Assembly: GCA_002104905.1 (NCBI GenBank)
Contig: MCFE01000799.1
Coordinates: 1 to 34,768, forward strand
Length of the DNA stretch: 34,768 nt
Reading direction: 5' to 3'
Source of the DNA: Basidiobolus meristosporus CBS 931.73
Taxonomy: Eukaryota; Basidiobolomycota; Basidiobolomycetes; Basidiobolales; Basidiobolaceae
Of this stretch, positions 20,826 to 30,032 are shown in pieces. The translations under genes and the position numbers were made by a program. Each line of letters begins with the position of its first letter. Within the stretch, counting starts at the first letter, position 1. The notes below the pieces were generated by a model, which saw only the letters and a program-made list of their open reading frames with translations, had not been told where the DNA came from and searched no databases.

Positions 20826-23346
20826 CTTAATTCAAGCATGTGTTAACAGTTGCATGGCATTCACATCCAAAAATGCTACCATTGCAACATGTCCAAATTG
20901 TCAGGAATCCACCACCATTGAGGGAAAATATTGCTCACACTCTGGATATATTCCAGTCATACCCTGTCTGAGGAAGCTCATGCAGTCTGACAAATATTGC
21001 AAAGCTATACAGTACCGCACTAAGTATCAATCAAGCATAAACATATCTAATATATTTGCTAGCAAGCATTACAAACAGCTAAGAAGCAAGGGCTACTTTG
21101 AAGGTATGTATGACCATGCCTTTGCTTTAGCACTTGATGGATTCTCATTAAACAAGTACTCTATCAGCAAATCCTGCTGGCCACTGATTTTCATCAATCT
21201 GAATCTGCTGCCCATCTTACGGCATCAGAGCAATAATCTGATGGTAGTCTCACTGGTATCTGGGCCTAAATCACCATCTAACCTGGATAGCTACCTGTAT
21301 CCATTGCTGGATGAATTTTGTATGCTTTCCAGTGTGATAACAGTATATGGCCATCATGTAAAAGCGCATATTATTATCTGCATTGGAGATACCCCAGCCA
21401 TCAGCAAGATGGCAGGTTTTTCCAGGCACAATGGATGGTATTGCTGTCAAATGTGTGAGATCTAGGGCATTTACTCCATAACCCACACACATTATTATTA
21501 CCCAAACACCAGCACTAAGAACATCATCTTTCCACAGTGAGAACGTACAGAAGTAAGCTTGCAATTGCAGCAAAGTTGGCAAGCTATAAGCCCTCAGCCA
21601 GAATATGGAATCAATTGGAAACCAGAGATACTTAAGATAGAGGGTATCTATTGGAGCAAAAGCTTTCCACTGGAAGCAATACATTTACTTTTCAGCAATA
21701 TACCTATACTGATGACCAAGTTGTACATGGGACATTTCAAGCTAAATGAGCCCTTCAAGATACCAGAGAAATTTGAAAGAATTGGCAAGATATTACAGAG
21801 TATCCACTACCCTAAGTACTTCTCACAGGCTCCAATTAATATTCATACGCATATCCAACAATACAAATGCAAAGACTGGATGAACTGGATATGTATTTAT
21901 TCAAGAGGTGTTCTGAAACCATCCCTACCAAGAGTACATTGGAAGCATTGGGAGTCATATGTGGACATTGTAGGAAAATTTATTAAGAAGCTGATCACCA
22001 ATGCCAGCTTGATGCATCTACAGCTGTTGTGGAGGAGTTTGTAATGGGACTTGTGCAGCTATACTACAAACATAAAGCTGAATGCGTAGATCTCTGCTGC
22101 TACTGTATCCATTCTCTACTCCATGTTGCAAGGTGTGTGGAGAATATTGGGCCTTGCTTCACCTTTTGGGAGTTTCCTATGGAGCAGATGTGTGGGGAAA
22201 TAGGAAGACAAGTCAAGTTGCAGGTACTACCATATGCCAATCTCATCAAGAATATTATCTTCAAGTCCTTCATGGATGTGATGAGTTGGCACATGGAGGA
22301 CAGCCAGAAAGAGTTGGAAAATACTGAGGACAAATGTGCACATGGAGACACCTATGCCTATGGCATTAAGAAGCTAAGCAGCCCCAATGCATGGGTAATC
22401 AGTTAAGTAATGCAAAGTTGGGTTGGGTGCAACAAGCAACTAATTTTTATCAGGAAAACCCCCCAAGATATGCTAGATTTCTTGTGGTCACAAGCCAACT
22501 TCTACACCACTTAATACGGAATCCACAAAAACAAAAGCCAGAGCACACCTATAAGGGGGCTAGAATCCAGCAGGGAGAAGGAATATATTGGCTAAATACT
22601 GAGAAGTTCTTTGCGGATATTTGGGACGTATTCATGGCAGAAGTGGAACAACTAAGCATGTGTTTGCAAGATATATATGTTACCAGCAGTACAAGGTATA
22701 TGGCAACTTTGCAAGTGTCACACTAAAAAGCCATAAAGTTGAGGTGATAGAAGTATGTCAATTGCAGCAGGTGTGTGCATTTGTAGAGGTTAGTAAGCAG
22801 GAGGCCATAGTTTTTTTTGATTCAAACTATTTGTGGAATACCCAAGGTAGTAGTGGGTAAGCAAATAAAGAAAGGTGATTCTACAGTGGAATATATGAAT
22901 TGCACAAGGGGAGGTAGAAAAAGGAAATACCATTTGGTAAATTAGTAAAGTAGCATTATACAGAATCAGCAGCAGGCCATCATACTGCCAATATAATGCC
23001 ATCAGAGTCTTGCTGTGAGGCCATCAAAATACTGTCAGGTTTCTTGCCATATAAGGCATTTGGATGACCTGGCTGACTGGATCCACTTAAAATAGTTATA
23101 GAGCACTGAAAGACTGCAACAATACCATGCAAATATTGTTACAGCACCAATAAATTATTGTGAAGTTTTATCCCTCTATTTGGCTGTAAAATTAGCAAAA
23201 CACTGTCATGATCTTGTCATAAGATTGTTAGGAGGGTCACTAATTCTAAGCTGCTGTTATTATGATGGTCTCTAAACAGTATCCTGATGGCTGATCTGGA
23301 TTGGATCCACCTGCGGGACCAAATTATTTTTCATAAGGTCTCTCTT
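20826..23346 (+). mobile_element. Tnp2-type transposon, copy C, part 2
   Basis: Continuation of copy C: transposase core, C-terminal region and a 0.9-kb non-coding tail ending at ATTATTTTTCATAAGG (about 23322-23337). Copia gag sequence follows directly. No CACTA-like terminal repeat could be recognised at either end, so the true ends are unknown. Confidence 0.75.
20854..22406 (+). pseudogene. Tnp2-type transposase, copy C (broken)
   Basis: Three successive frames make up the catalytic and C-terminal region of a Tnp2 (CACTA/Plavaka-like) transposase. 20854-21465 has ISNIFASKHYKQLRSKGYF, VSLVSGPKSPSNLDSYLYPL and AHIIICIGDTPAISKMAGF...WYCCQMC. 21559-22044 has YMGHFKLNEPFKIPEKFERIG and MNWICIYSRGVLKPSLPRVH. 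22029-22406 has YCIHSLLHVARCVENIGPC and FPMEQMCGEIGRQ. These motifs match the family pattern known from fungi. The stop at 21463-21465 and the frame change at 22029-22044 disable it. The family name rests on motif recognition, not on a database search. Confidence 0.75.
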
Positions 23347-24099
23347 TTTCAAGCACTGGTCTGATATGTGTCCTTTCCCTTTGCAGTAGTTACAAAACAG
23401 GTTGCTACTGCCTTTGAAAGGTCTTGGGTATCTCCTTTGCTGGTTATCATTGCTTATTAAAGCTTTTTCTTCTTCCTTGTTATTGGTGATTGATTTTCTT
23501 ATTCTTCATCCAGGAGCCTTCCATATACAAAATTTACGGTCAAATCTTCAGTTCTGGACTCTAGGGCTGATACAAGGGCCTGAAACCTGTCTATCAGGCT
23601 ATTCAGGATGGTAACTATCACATCCTCATCAGTAGTTGGTATGCCCACAGATTCCATCTCATCCACCAGCAGAGTAGTTCTGTTAATTAGATTTTTCATT
23701 ACTTCTCCTGGCAGCATCTTTGTAGTAAAGAGTTTTTGTCTAAGATACATTTTCTTAGCAGCTGAACATGACTATTATGTGTTGTCTAATGCCTTCCAGG
23801 CATTCTTTGTTGTTTTTGCCCTTAGACATTGAATTAGCAATTTGTCTTTGACATTAAGGCAACTGCAGTTAAAGGCACTTTGTTCTTTTTTCTGGTACTT
23901 TAAGGATTCCTCTCCCATGTTTTTAGGAGGGCATTCTCTTCCCATGACAATATCCCAAGGGCCTCTTTCTTATAGAAGCATCTTTGTCTTCACCTTCCAC
24001 ACTTAGTAGTTAGATCCATCCTACTTTTCAGTGGAGGGAAGAATTCCAGTAATAGCACTAGTAGACATTGCAGAGAGTGAAAGCTTGGGGCTCATAACC
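23347..24099 (-). mobile_element. second Copia copy, gag fragment
   Basis: Minus-strand match to Copia gag at 18270-19041 with several stops. The longest open piece (23750-23499) encodes YLRQKLFTTKMLPGE...LVDEMESVG...YGRLLDEE. It starts next to its LTR at 24100 and ends at the Tnp2 copy C tail at about 23347. Confidence 0.75.
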
Positions 24100-24431
24100 T
24101 GTTGTAAGAGTTTTGGAGATATTAGAAGTGATTGGGAGAACAAGTAGATTATGTGGTTTTCACTTAATGATTTATTGAATGTAAAAGTAGTATTTATACT
24201 TTTACCTGGTCTTGGCATTACAAACATGTAGAATAGGTTAAGGAAGGTCCCAAGAACATGTGTGCAAAGTTTGGGGCTGTTAGGACAAATTTGAGAATTT
24301 TCATGTTCTGGGTAAATATTCTAAGTAAATCCCGACAAGGAATTTGGTCAGTATTCTCTAGGATTTGAAGGTAATGATATAGGTGACTAAGTTAGGTGAA
24401 TATTTAGGTGGAAATACAAATTTTTACAACA
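24100..24431 (-). repeat. Copia LTR, second copy
   Basis: 332 bp with TGTTGTAA at both inverted ends, similar to 19042-19391 but lacking an 18-bp stretch (GTACCTGGTATTTTGGTG region). It is followed on the minus strand by the gag fragment 24099-23347. Confidence 0.75.
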
Positions 24432-24511
24432 GCTATTGCCTTTAAAAGATCTTGGGTATCTCCTTTGTTGGTTATCATTGCTTATTAAAGCTTTTTCTTC
24501 TTCCTGGTTAT
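24432..24511 (-). mobile_element. 80-bp gag fragment between two Copia LTRs
   Basis: Matches gag at about 23405-23485. It is sandwiched between two LTRs with no primer-binding region. It indicates a large internal deletion or a recombination product. Confidence 0.65.
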
Positions 24512-24843
24512 TGTTATAAGAGTCTTGGAGATATTGGGAGTGATTGGGAGGACAAGTAGATTATGTGGTATTCACTTAATGATTTATTGAATGTAAAAGT
24601 AGTATTTATACTTTTACATGGTCTTGGCATTACAAGCATGTAGAATAGGTTAAGGAAGGTTCCAAGAACATGTGTGCAAGGTTTTGGGCTGTTTGGACAA
24701 ATTATCTAATTTTCATGTTCTGGGTAAATATTCCAAGTAAATCCCAACAAGGAATTCCGTCAGTATTCTCTAGGATTTGAAGGTAATGATCTAAGTGACC
24801 AAGTTAGGTAAGTATTTAGGTGGAATTCCGAATTTTTGCAACA
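24512..24843 (-). repeat. Copia LTR, third copy
   Basis: 332 bp, TGTTATAA...TTGCAACA at its ends, sharing the 18-bp deletion of the neighbouring LTR, so the two derive from the same subfamily. This is the right-hand border of the mobile-element region. Confidence 0.75.
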
Positions 24844-25206
24844 GTAAGTATTTAGTCTACACCCACACTGTCCATATAGCATAAGACTCGGATTATTGCT
24901 AAGTTACGAGTTACCTGAGATTTAGCTTGCAATATATTAGATAATTCTTGAAGGAATGGAAGTTACCAGTATTTTCAACTTTTCCAAAGCCCCCAAACAC
25001 TACACAAACCTTCCTGGAATCTTACTTGAAGCATTCTTATCACTAGTCTTACAAATTTGAAAATCCTATTGATATCAAGCATTTGGGTAGTCATCACCCG
25101 GAATTATACTAGAGCACCTGTACTCTAGGCTACTCCGGAGTATGATGCCAAAGATGTAACCTTTGGATCAAGATAACAACGAAACCATTTGCTCACTACA
25201 TAAAGT
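24844..25206. other. spacer between the repeat nest and the gene region
   Basis: No convincing reading frame and no match to the repeats on the left. A 12-bp perfect palindrome TACTCCGGAGTA lies near 25131-25142. Confidence 0.4.
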
Positions 25207-25733
25207 CTAGAACTCACCACAGGCAGCAGCAATCAGTGAGCCCGATGCCCAACCCGTCCAACCTACAATAGCCAAATCGAAATCCGTGGAGGCATCAAGG
25301 AATCCAATCCCAGATATGCACTGGGACCTGGGCTTGGGCCCACCAATAGAGCTGGGGATCAAATGGAACGCTACCTGCGTAGAACCAACCAGAAAAGTCG
25401 GGAACGCTCCCCCAATCGTGGCGCTGGCGGGTCCAAATACGCGCTCTTTTTCCTGGAGAGGGTCCAGTGGAACCAATGCGTCCAGGTTACTTGTCGAATT
25501 CCATTTATGGAGCGATGACCAAGTGGCGCTCACCTCCCATTTCATTTGTCACACGACCTCAGCATTAAGCGAGGATACTCCGGGGAAGTCGGACCAAAGA
25601 GTTCTTTCAAAGCCACACATCCTCGCCGCTTCCATGATATGTTCGATGCGTTGGAATCCAAAAAATGGTGTTGCCGATGGTCGTACCCCGGCGCGCTGGT
25701 GGCACAAGTCAGATTGAATGTTTGGTGGGGATT
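25207..25733 (-). other. unidentified reading-frame cluster, possibly a decayed or spliced gene
   Basis: On the minus strand one frame runs from about 25733 to 25207 with a single TGA near 25549-25551. The downstream part is 112 codons (25545-25207) and ends in a hydrophobic stretch (DLAIVGWTGWASGSLIAAACG). Possible splice donors GTGAGC (G at 25534) and GTGAGT (G at 25217) occur on this strand, so the last stop may lie in an intron. The plus strand is also open over 143 codons (25286-25717), which leaves the coding strand unproven. CpG and GC content are like the neighbouring genes, not the repeats. I do not recognise the product. Confidence 0.3.
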
Positions 25734-25830
25734 ACCATTGTTGGCCTCCGGTACCACGCTCAACTAGTGTGTGAGAAAATGCAAACATGGGTCAACGCAT
25801 ATGGACAACACCGACTGGTGGAGGGAAATG

Positions 25831-25836
25831 TTTATT
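25831..25836 (-). terminator. AATAAA polyadenylation signal of the PNP gene
   Basis: AATAAA on the minus strand, 45 nt beyond the stop codon of the purine nucleoside phosphorylase gene. Confidence 0.6.
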
Positions 25837-25880
25837 CTATATAAAATATAGAGGATGATTTATATTACAGGCGTCTAGGC

Positions 25881-26789
25881 TTACATAAGCTCAACAATCT
25901 TCTTGACGAGGTTTTGCATGTCGTTGGATCTCATGTTACCAACGGCCAAGACCTCTTCGTGGTTGGGAGTTTCGACGTTGTCCTCAGGGGGAAGGGAGAA
26001 CTCGGGAGACTCCTCGTCGGCGGTTCTTTCTCTACGGGTGACGACAAAGTTGGTGACGAGAGAGAAACCGAGGACCTTCATGCCGCAATGTCTGGCGACG
26101 ACGACCTCGGGGACAGTGCTCATACCGATCACATCACCACCAAGGGCTCTCATCATACGAGCCTCGGCGGGGGATTCGTAGCTGGGGCCGGAGACGAAGC
26201 AGTAAACACCCTCTCTGATGTATTGGCGGATGTCCAATTCACGAGCGGCTCTGATGGCAAGGGAACGGAGCTCACGGGGATAAGCGTCGTTGACGGGAGG
26301 GAAACGGGGACCGAAGCTGGAAAGGTTGGCACCGATCAGTGGGTTGTTGCCAGCCATACCGGGGATGTTGATGTGGTCCTCGATGATCATGATGTCACCA
26401 ACCTTGCACTTCTCGTGGTTCAAGGAGCCGGCGGCGTTGGTAACGAAGAGAGTCTCGACACCCATGAGGCTCATGACACGGACGGGCAACACGGTGAGCT
26501 TGAGGAGGTGACCCTCGTAGAAGTGGAAACGGCCAACCATGCACACGGTAGGCTTTCCGGAAATCAAACCGAAGACAAGCTTGCCAGCGTGGCCAGCGAC
26601 GGTGCTGACTGGGAAACCGGGGATTTCTTCGTACTTGAACTCGACGGTGTTCTCCAAACTTCCGGCCAGACCACCCAAGCCGGATCCGCAGATCACACCT
26701 ACCTTGGGGTAGAGCTCGGCAGGAACGTTGGCCTTTAGGAAATCGGCAGCAAGGTAAATGTCATTATCGGTGTAGGTGTGGGCAGCCAT
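25881..26789 (-). CDS. PNP1: purine nucleoside phosphorylase
   Basis: An intron-free 302-codon gene for a trimeric (type I) purine nucleoside phosphorylase. This cytosolic salvage enzyme splits inosine and guanosine with phosphate into base and ribose-1-phosphate. Visible motifs are the phosphate-binding CGSGLGG (residues 34-40), GRFHFYEG (86-93), TNAAGSLN (117-124), and the family signature GPSYESPAEARMM with the purine-binding Glu at 205, then GMSTVPEVVVARHCG and SLVTN with the base-binding Asn at 247, and NHEEVL (His 277). The start at 26789 (MAAHTYTD) is chosen because an in-frame ATG at 26828 lies within about 22 nt of the TATA box. The segment between Asn247 and NHEEV is about 15 residues longer than in the human enzyme and is acidic and proline-rich. 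All catalytic residues are present, so it should be functional. Confidence 0.93.
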   Translation of the reverse strand: MAAHTYTDNDIYLAADFLKANVPAELYPKVGVICGSGLGGLAGSLENTVEFKYEEIPGFPVSTVAGHAGKLVFGLISGKPTVCMVGRFHFYEGHLLKLTVLPVRVMSLMGVETLFVTNAAGSLNHEKCKVGDIMIIEDHINIPGMAGNNPLIGANLSSFGPRFPPVNDAYPRELRSLAIRAARELDIRQYIREGVYCFVSGPSYESPAEARMMRALGGDVIGMSTVPEVVVARHCGMKVLGFSLVTNFVVTRRERTADEESPEFSLPPEDNVETPNHEEVLAVGNMRSNDMQNLVKKIVELM

Positions 26790-26842
26790 GTTGTTCAGGG
26801 TTGATCGGGTGTGTTCTGGGAATCGCATCGTCACCAGCGGCC

Positions 26843-26850
26843 CTTATAAA
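26843..26850 (-). promoter_or_regulatory. TATA box of the PNP gene
   Basis: TTTATAAG on the minus strand, about 55 nt upstream of the chosen start codon at 26789. Confidence 0.55.
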
Positions 26851-27376
26851 GCCTTTGGGCCACCAGGTGTCCCGAGCCCTGATTTGACGAAATCCCATCA
26901 ATGGTGTGGCTTCACCATGTCAAAAATTATCGGCCACCCGCCAATCCATGGGCAGCGTTCTCTCCTGGGCAAGACAAAACATCGAATAAGGAAAAATCGC
27001 TTGGACAAGAATCCTGGATGAGACCGAAATTTCACTAACGACATATTGTGTTCGATTAATCTAACGCAACCTGGTACTCATTACGTGTTGGTGAGAGTTC
27101 CCAAATAAGGGAGTATTATGAGTTCTCAAATGATGCTGTGGCTCAGGCGAGCGAGCTTGTTACAAGCACATCTAGACAAGGATTTATGGAAACCGTAGGA
27201 CGAAACCCATTGGCTGTGGTCCGAAGCGGATCTGTAGGTCGATATGTGCTTAATTAATCGAACTTTCTCCACTGCCACCGATCCATGCCACGGACCTGAC
27301 CAAAAAGGCATCATTCAGGAAGACGATGGGTGGGATGCCAGATAGGCCATATATGTTGGTGATTTGGTTTTCTAGG
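26851..27376. other. intergenic: PNP upstream region and arrestin 3' side
   Basis: No reading frame with recognisable product on either strand. Given gene orientation (both minus), the left part holds the PNP promoter and the right part the end of the arrestin-like transcript. A small near-repeat GAGTTCCCAAATAAGG / GAGTTCTCAAATGATG is seen at 27093-27135. Confidence 0.45.
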
Positions 27377-27490
27377 ATTTGCTGAATGGGCGCCGATTTT
27401 GTTTCGTAGAATATTGCAAAACGTGGTCGGTGTATTTGCTGAATGGGCGCTGATTTTATTTCACTGAATATTGCAAAACGTGGTCAATGT
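27377..27490. repeat. two tandem 57-bp repeats in the arrestin gene 3' region
   Basis: 27377-27433 and 27434-27490 are direct copies (ATTTGCTGAATGGGCGC...ATATTGCAAAACGTGGTC) with only a few differences. They end 6 bp before the arrestin-like stop codon and so would form its 3' UTR. Confidence 0.8.
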
Positions 27491-27496
27491 GAATGC

Positions 27497-28734
27497 TCAG
27501 CGGTCGGCAGAGTACGGCGGTGCTGGTTCGTAGAGGGGCAGGGTGTCGACAGTTCTCCACCGCAGGCCGCCGCTGTTGTAGGTGCCTATGACGATGGGAA
27601 AGGTCATCTTGATCTTCTCCGAAGACTCCTCCTCGGACAGCTTGATCTGGATCTTCAGTTTGGACGAGATGGTCAGCAGGTCGGTCTTGGTGTTTGGGTT
27701 CACCAGGGATTGCAAGGGGAACAGCAAAGGAAGGTCCAAACGCAGGGTGTCCGGATCAAGGATCAAGAAAGAGCTGGCGGTGGCAGTGACGCGATTCTCG
27801 GTCATGATGTACCTGGTGGGGTGATTAGCACGCGAGCCGGGTTGATCCATGCGAGGAGAATTACCCTTTCGCCTCTCTGCAGATCTTCTGAAGGACGTAG
27901 AAGTAAACGGTGAGCGGGCCCTTCGGACGGGTATAATGGTTGATGTGCAACTCGATCGGCACCACATCGTCTGTCAATATTTTCAGTACAATTCTGCTGA
28001 GCATCTACCCATAGCATCTCCTACCAGGACAGAAGCCTCGTCTAGGAACCCGGATCATTGCTTCGATCACACCCGACGGGTTGTGCAGCTGCTTGTACTT
28101 CTCCATGGGCAGGTGGAGTTCAGGCACGTCCACGTCGATGCGCTCCCAGATCTTGACAGGGTGACTGGCCTTCAGCCTCTTGAGCCAGCCCTTTTTTAAA
28201 ATCACATGCAGTTGGTACTGGATCTGGGCCTTCGAATCCCCCTGTTACTGCAGGTTAGCTTGGATTTTAGCATGGGTTTCCCAATACTGCACGACTCGAG
28301 TGAATTTACCTCATAAGTGCTAGGTAATGTCATTAGTGGCAGTTGCATCTCAAATGGAAATCGGTGTTCACCTGCTGCCAAAATGGTGGATCGCAGTAGC
28401 ATCGCTTTCTTTTTGATCAATGTTTGGGTGCCTAGTAGCTCCCTTGAGACCGATGGTTAGGCTGGTTGTCGGGATTGCAGTGAGCGGCTGGCCAACTTAC
28501 GTGGAGAGCTCCTCGCTTTTGCATGCGGTTCGCACAATCCCCTCTAGCTCGAGGACTATGGAGCGTTTGATCGAGGATTTCTCTGTCAGGATGTTGACTA
28601 CGCCTGATTTGGGTAAGTACAAGAGGAGGGAACAGGTAGGAAACCGTCTCGTTACCAAGCACCACATCTCCAGGGTAATATTTTCTATCTGGCTCCAGCA
28701 AGGAGATGGCCAGTTCAGTGCCATCTATGGTCAT
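27497..28734 (-). CDS. alpha-arrestin-like adaptor protein
   Basis: Six exons on the minus strand: 28734-28656, 28603-28501, 28442-28310, 28241-28025, 27970-27865, 27812-27497. They join in one frame to 317 residues. The introns (52, 58, 68, 54, 52 nt) have GT...AG ends; two have CTAAC branch sites. The N-terminal arrestin fold shows LAISLLEPDRKYYPGD, GVVNILTEKSSIKR, LELEG, GEHRFPFEMQLP and LPSTYEG. The C-terminal arrestin fold shows LHLPMEKY, VPRRGFCPDDVVPIELHINH and YIMTENRVTATASSF. The tail ends with LPLYEPAPPY. LPLY is an L/PPxY motif that in alpha-arrestins recruits Rsp5/Nedd4-type ubiquitin ligases to plasma-membrane transporters. The ATG at 28734 lies 41 nt from a TATA box. The gene is short for a fungal alpha-arrestin and nearly confined to the two folds. 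Which cargo it serves cannot be told. Confidence 0.85.
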
Positions 28735-28774
28735 TCTATCTGGGAAATACCTGAGTTCAAAGCGACCCCTTGTC

Positions 28775-28782
28775 CTTATATA
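28775..28782 (-). promoter_or_regulatory. TATA box of the arrestin-like gene
   Basis: TATATAAG on the minus strand, 41 nt upstream of the ATG at 28734. It favours that start over the upstream open frame. Confidence 0.6.
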
Positions 28783-29003
28783 GCATGCCACGGGCTATTT
28801 CTGCACTTTGGAACATGGCCACGAGGCGCTTGATCATCCCTTACTTGGTGCATTAAGCTCCACCAAATTAACCATGCATCAGGTAGGGGAAATCAAGTTC
28901 ATGATTGTGTCGGCTGCATTTTCCATGGCTCGTTTGATTGATTTTATCAGGCTTATTCGTGGGTTTATTGGCGATATTAAGGTTTGCTTGTTGATACATA
29001 TTG

Positions 29004-29881
29004 TGTGGTGACAGCGTCTGACGCTCACAAACTCGAGCTCCGTGCGTGGTGACTTAGCATCTGACGCTAACAAACTCGGTACTACCGCGGTCAAATGTCG
29101 ATTATGGCCACAGCCAGTATCTAGGCCAATGGCATACGGTAATTTTACAAGTACCATAGAGCACAGTCTTGGGGGCGTTCGAAGTAGATTGCATCGTGTT
29201 CCAAATAGTTGCCCATGGTGTACCTTCCTGGCTACTCTTGGCAGGGTGGCGATTAGGCAAAAGTCGTCGGATATTCATCACGTCGAATGGATTCTGTTGA
29301 TCTATGGGCATATATGGGTTCAAATCTGCATGAACCGCATATACTGAAAACTCCGGTACGTGGATAACGAGCGGGCAGCTTAGTAAATATTCATACAACT
29401 CTATCGATAAAATGCTGGGAGTAGGTTGAGCAAAGGTAGGCTGGGGTGAGAAAATCCCGCAAAAGGGCTACCTTGAAAGGCGTCTATGTTCGTTGCCACC
29501 GTGGTCGATATTGCATTTCCCTTTGCGGCGGTTTCTCCATCGAAGGACCAAATCTTCGTGATTTCCGCGAACGCACAGAGCGTTTATTTCTTTGGCTCTG
29601 GCGAGTGTCCCGACGGAGTCCGGTCCTTTTGTAACCATATCACCCAGCAATACCACTTAGTCCTCTGGCTTGAGCTTCAGCTGGCTGAGAAGCTTGTTGA
29701 ACGAGGTCAAGTGCCCACGAATGTCGCCAATAAAGATTAGTCGTCCCGTAGCATTATGGTGATACTCGAACACCTCAAGTCTTCGTTCAGGTGATAGATA
29801 TATGGCACTCAATAGAATAGTCAGGAAGACGGCCAGACCTATCAGCAATAGACGGCGTAGACTTGTTGAAAATTTTGACAT
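29004..29881 (-). pseudogene. Ppn2-type calcineurin-like metallophosphatase, broken
   Basis: Starts at 29881 with a type II membrane anchor (RRLLLIGLAVFLTILLSAIYL, residues about 9-29). A metallophosphatase domain like yeast Ppn2 (vacuolar endopolyphosphatase) follows: LIFIGDIRGH, VVLLGDMVTKGPDS, CVRGNHED, then after a 57-nt intron (29471-29415) CPLVIHVPEF and YAVHADLNPY, and finally AIGLDTGCGHNRHLTAVV. Defects: the metal-ligand His of GDxHG is Arg (codon 29717-29719); a TAA at 29657-29659 directly follows the first motif block; at about 29145-29160 a deletion removes the GH-containing segment after TVLYG and shifts the frame; the 3' end is a tandem duplication. The true C-terminus is uncertain; the last shifted frame runs to 28879. 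The start is divergent from the pseudouridine synthase gene and shares its upstream region. Confidence 0.8.
29005..29086. repeat. tandem duplication of about 41 bp
   Basis: 29005-29045 and 29046-29086 share GTGGTGAC...TCTGACGCT(C/A)ACAAACTCG. They lie over the expected C-terminal end of the metallophosphatase gene, where each unit encodes an EFVSVR-like end on the minus strand. Confidence 0.7.
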
Positions 29882-30032
29882 GTTTCTTGAAAATTGGCCC
29901 TAATGGAAATTCCAGGTCATACTCCATGGGAGAAATTCCATCGTAGCCGACTTGTTGGAAAATATTGATCAACCATCAAATTTCTCGATACTGCGCTTTC
30001 GATGTCGGCTCAGGCTTGGTTCGCAACAGCAC

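Noticed and set aside
25914-26738. 274-codon open frame on the plus strand
   Set aside because: It is exactly antisense to the purine nucleoside phosphorylase gene, which has all family motifs; the long open frame is a by-product of its codon use.
27443-27913. 156-codon frame on the plus strand
   Set aside because: Antisense to the last exons of the arrestin-like gene, whose six exons join in phase with recognisable arrestin motifs.
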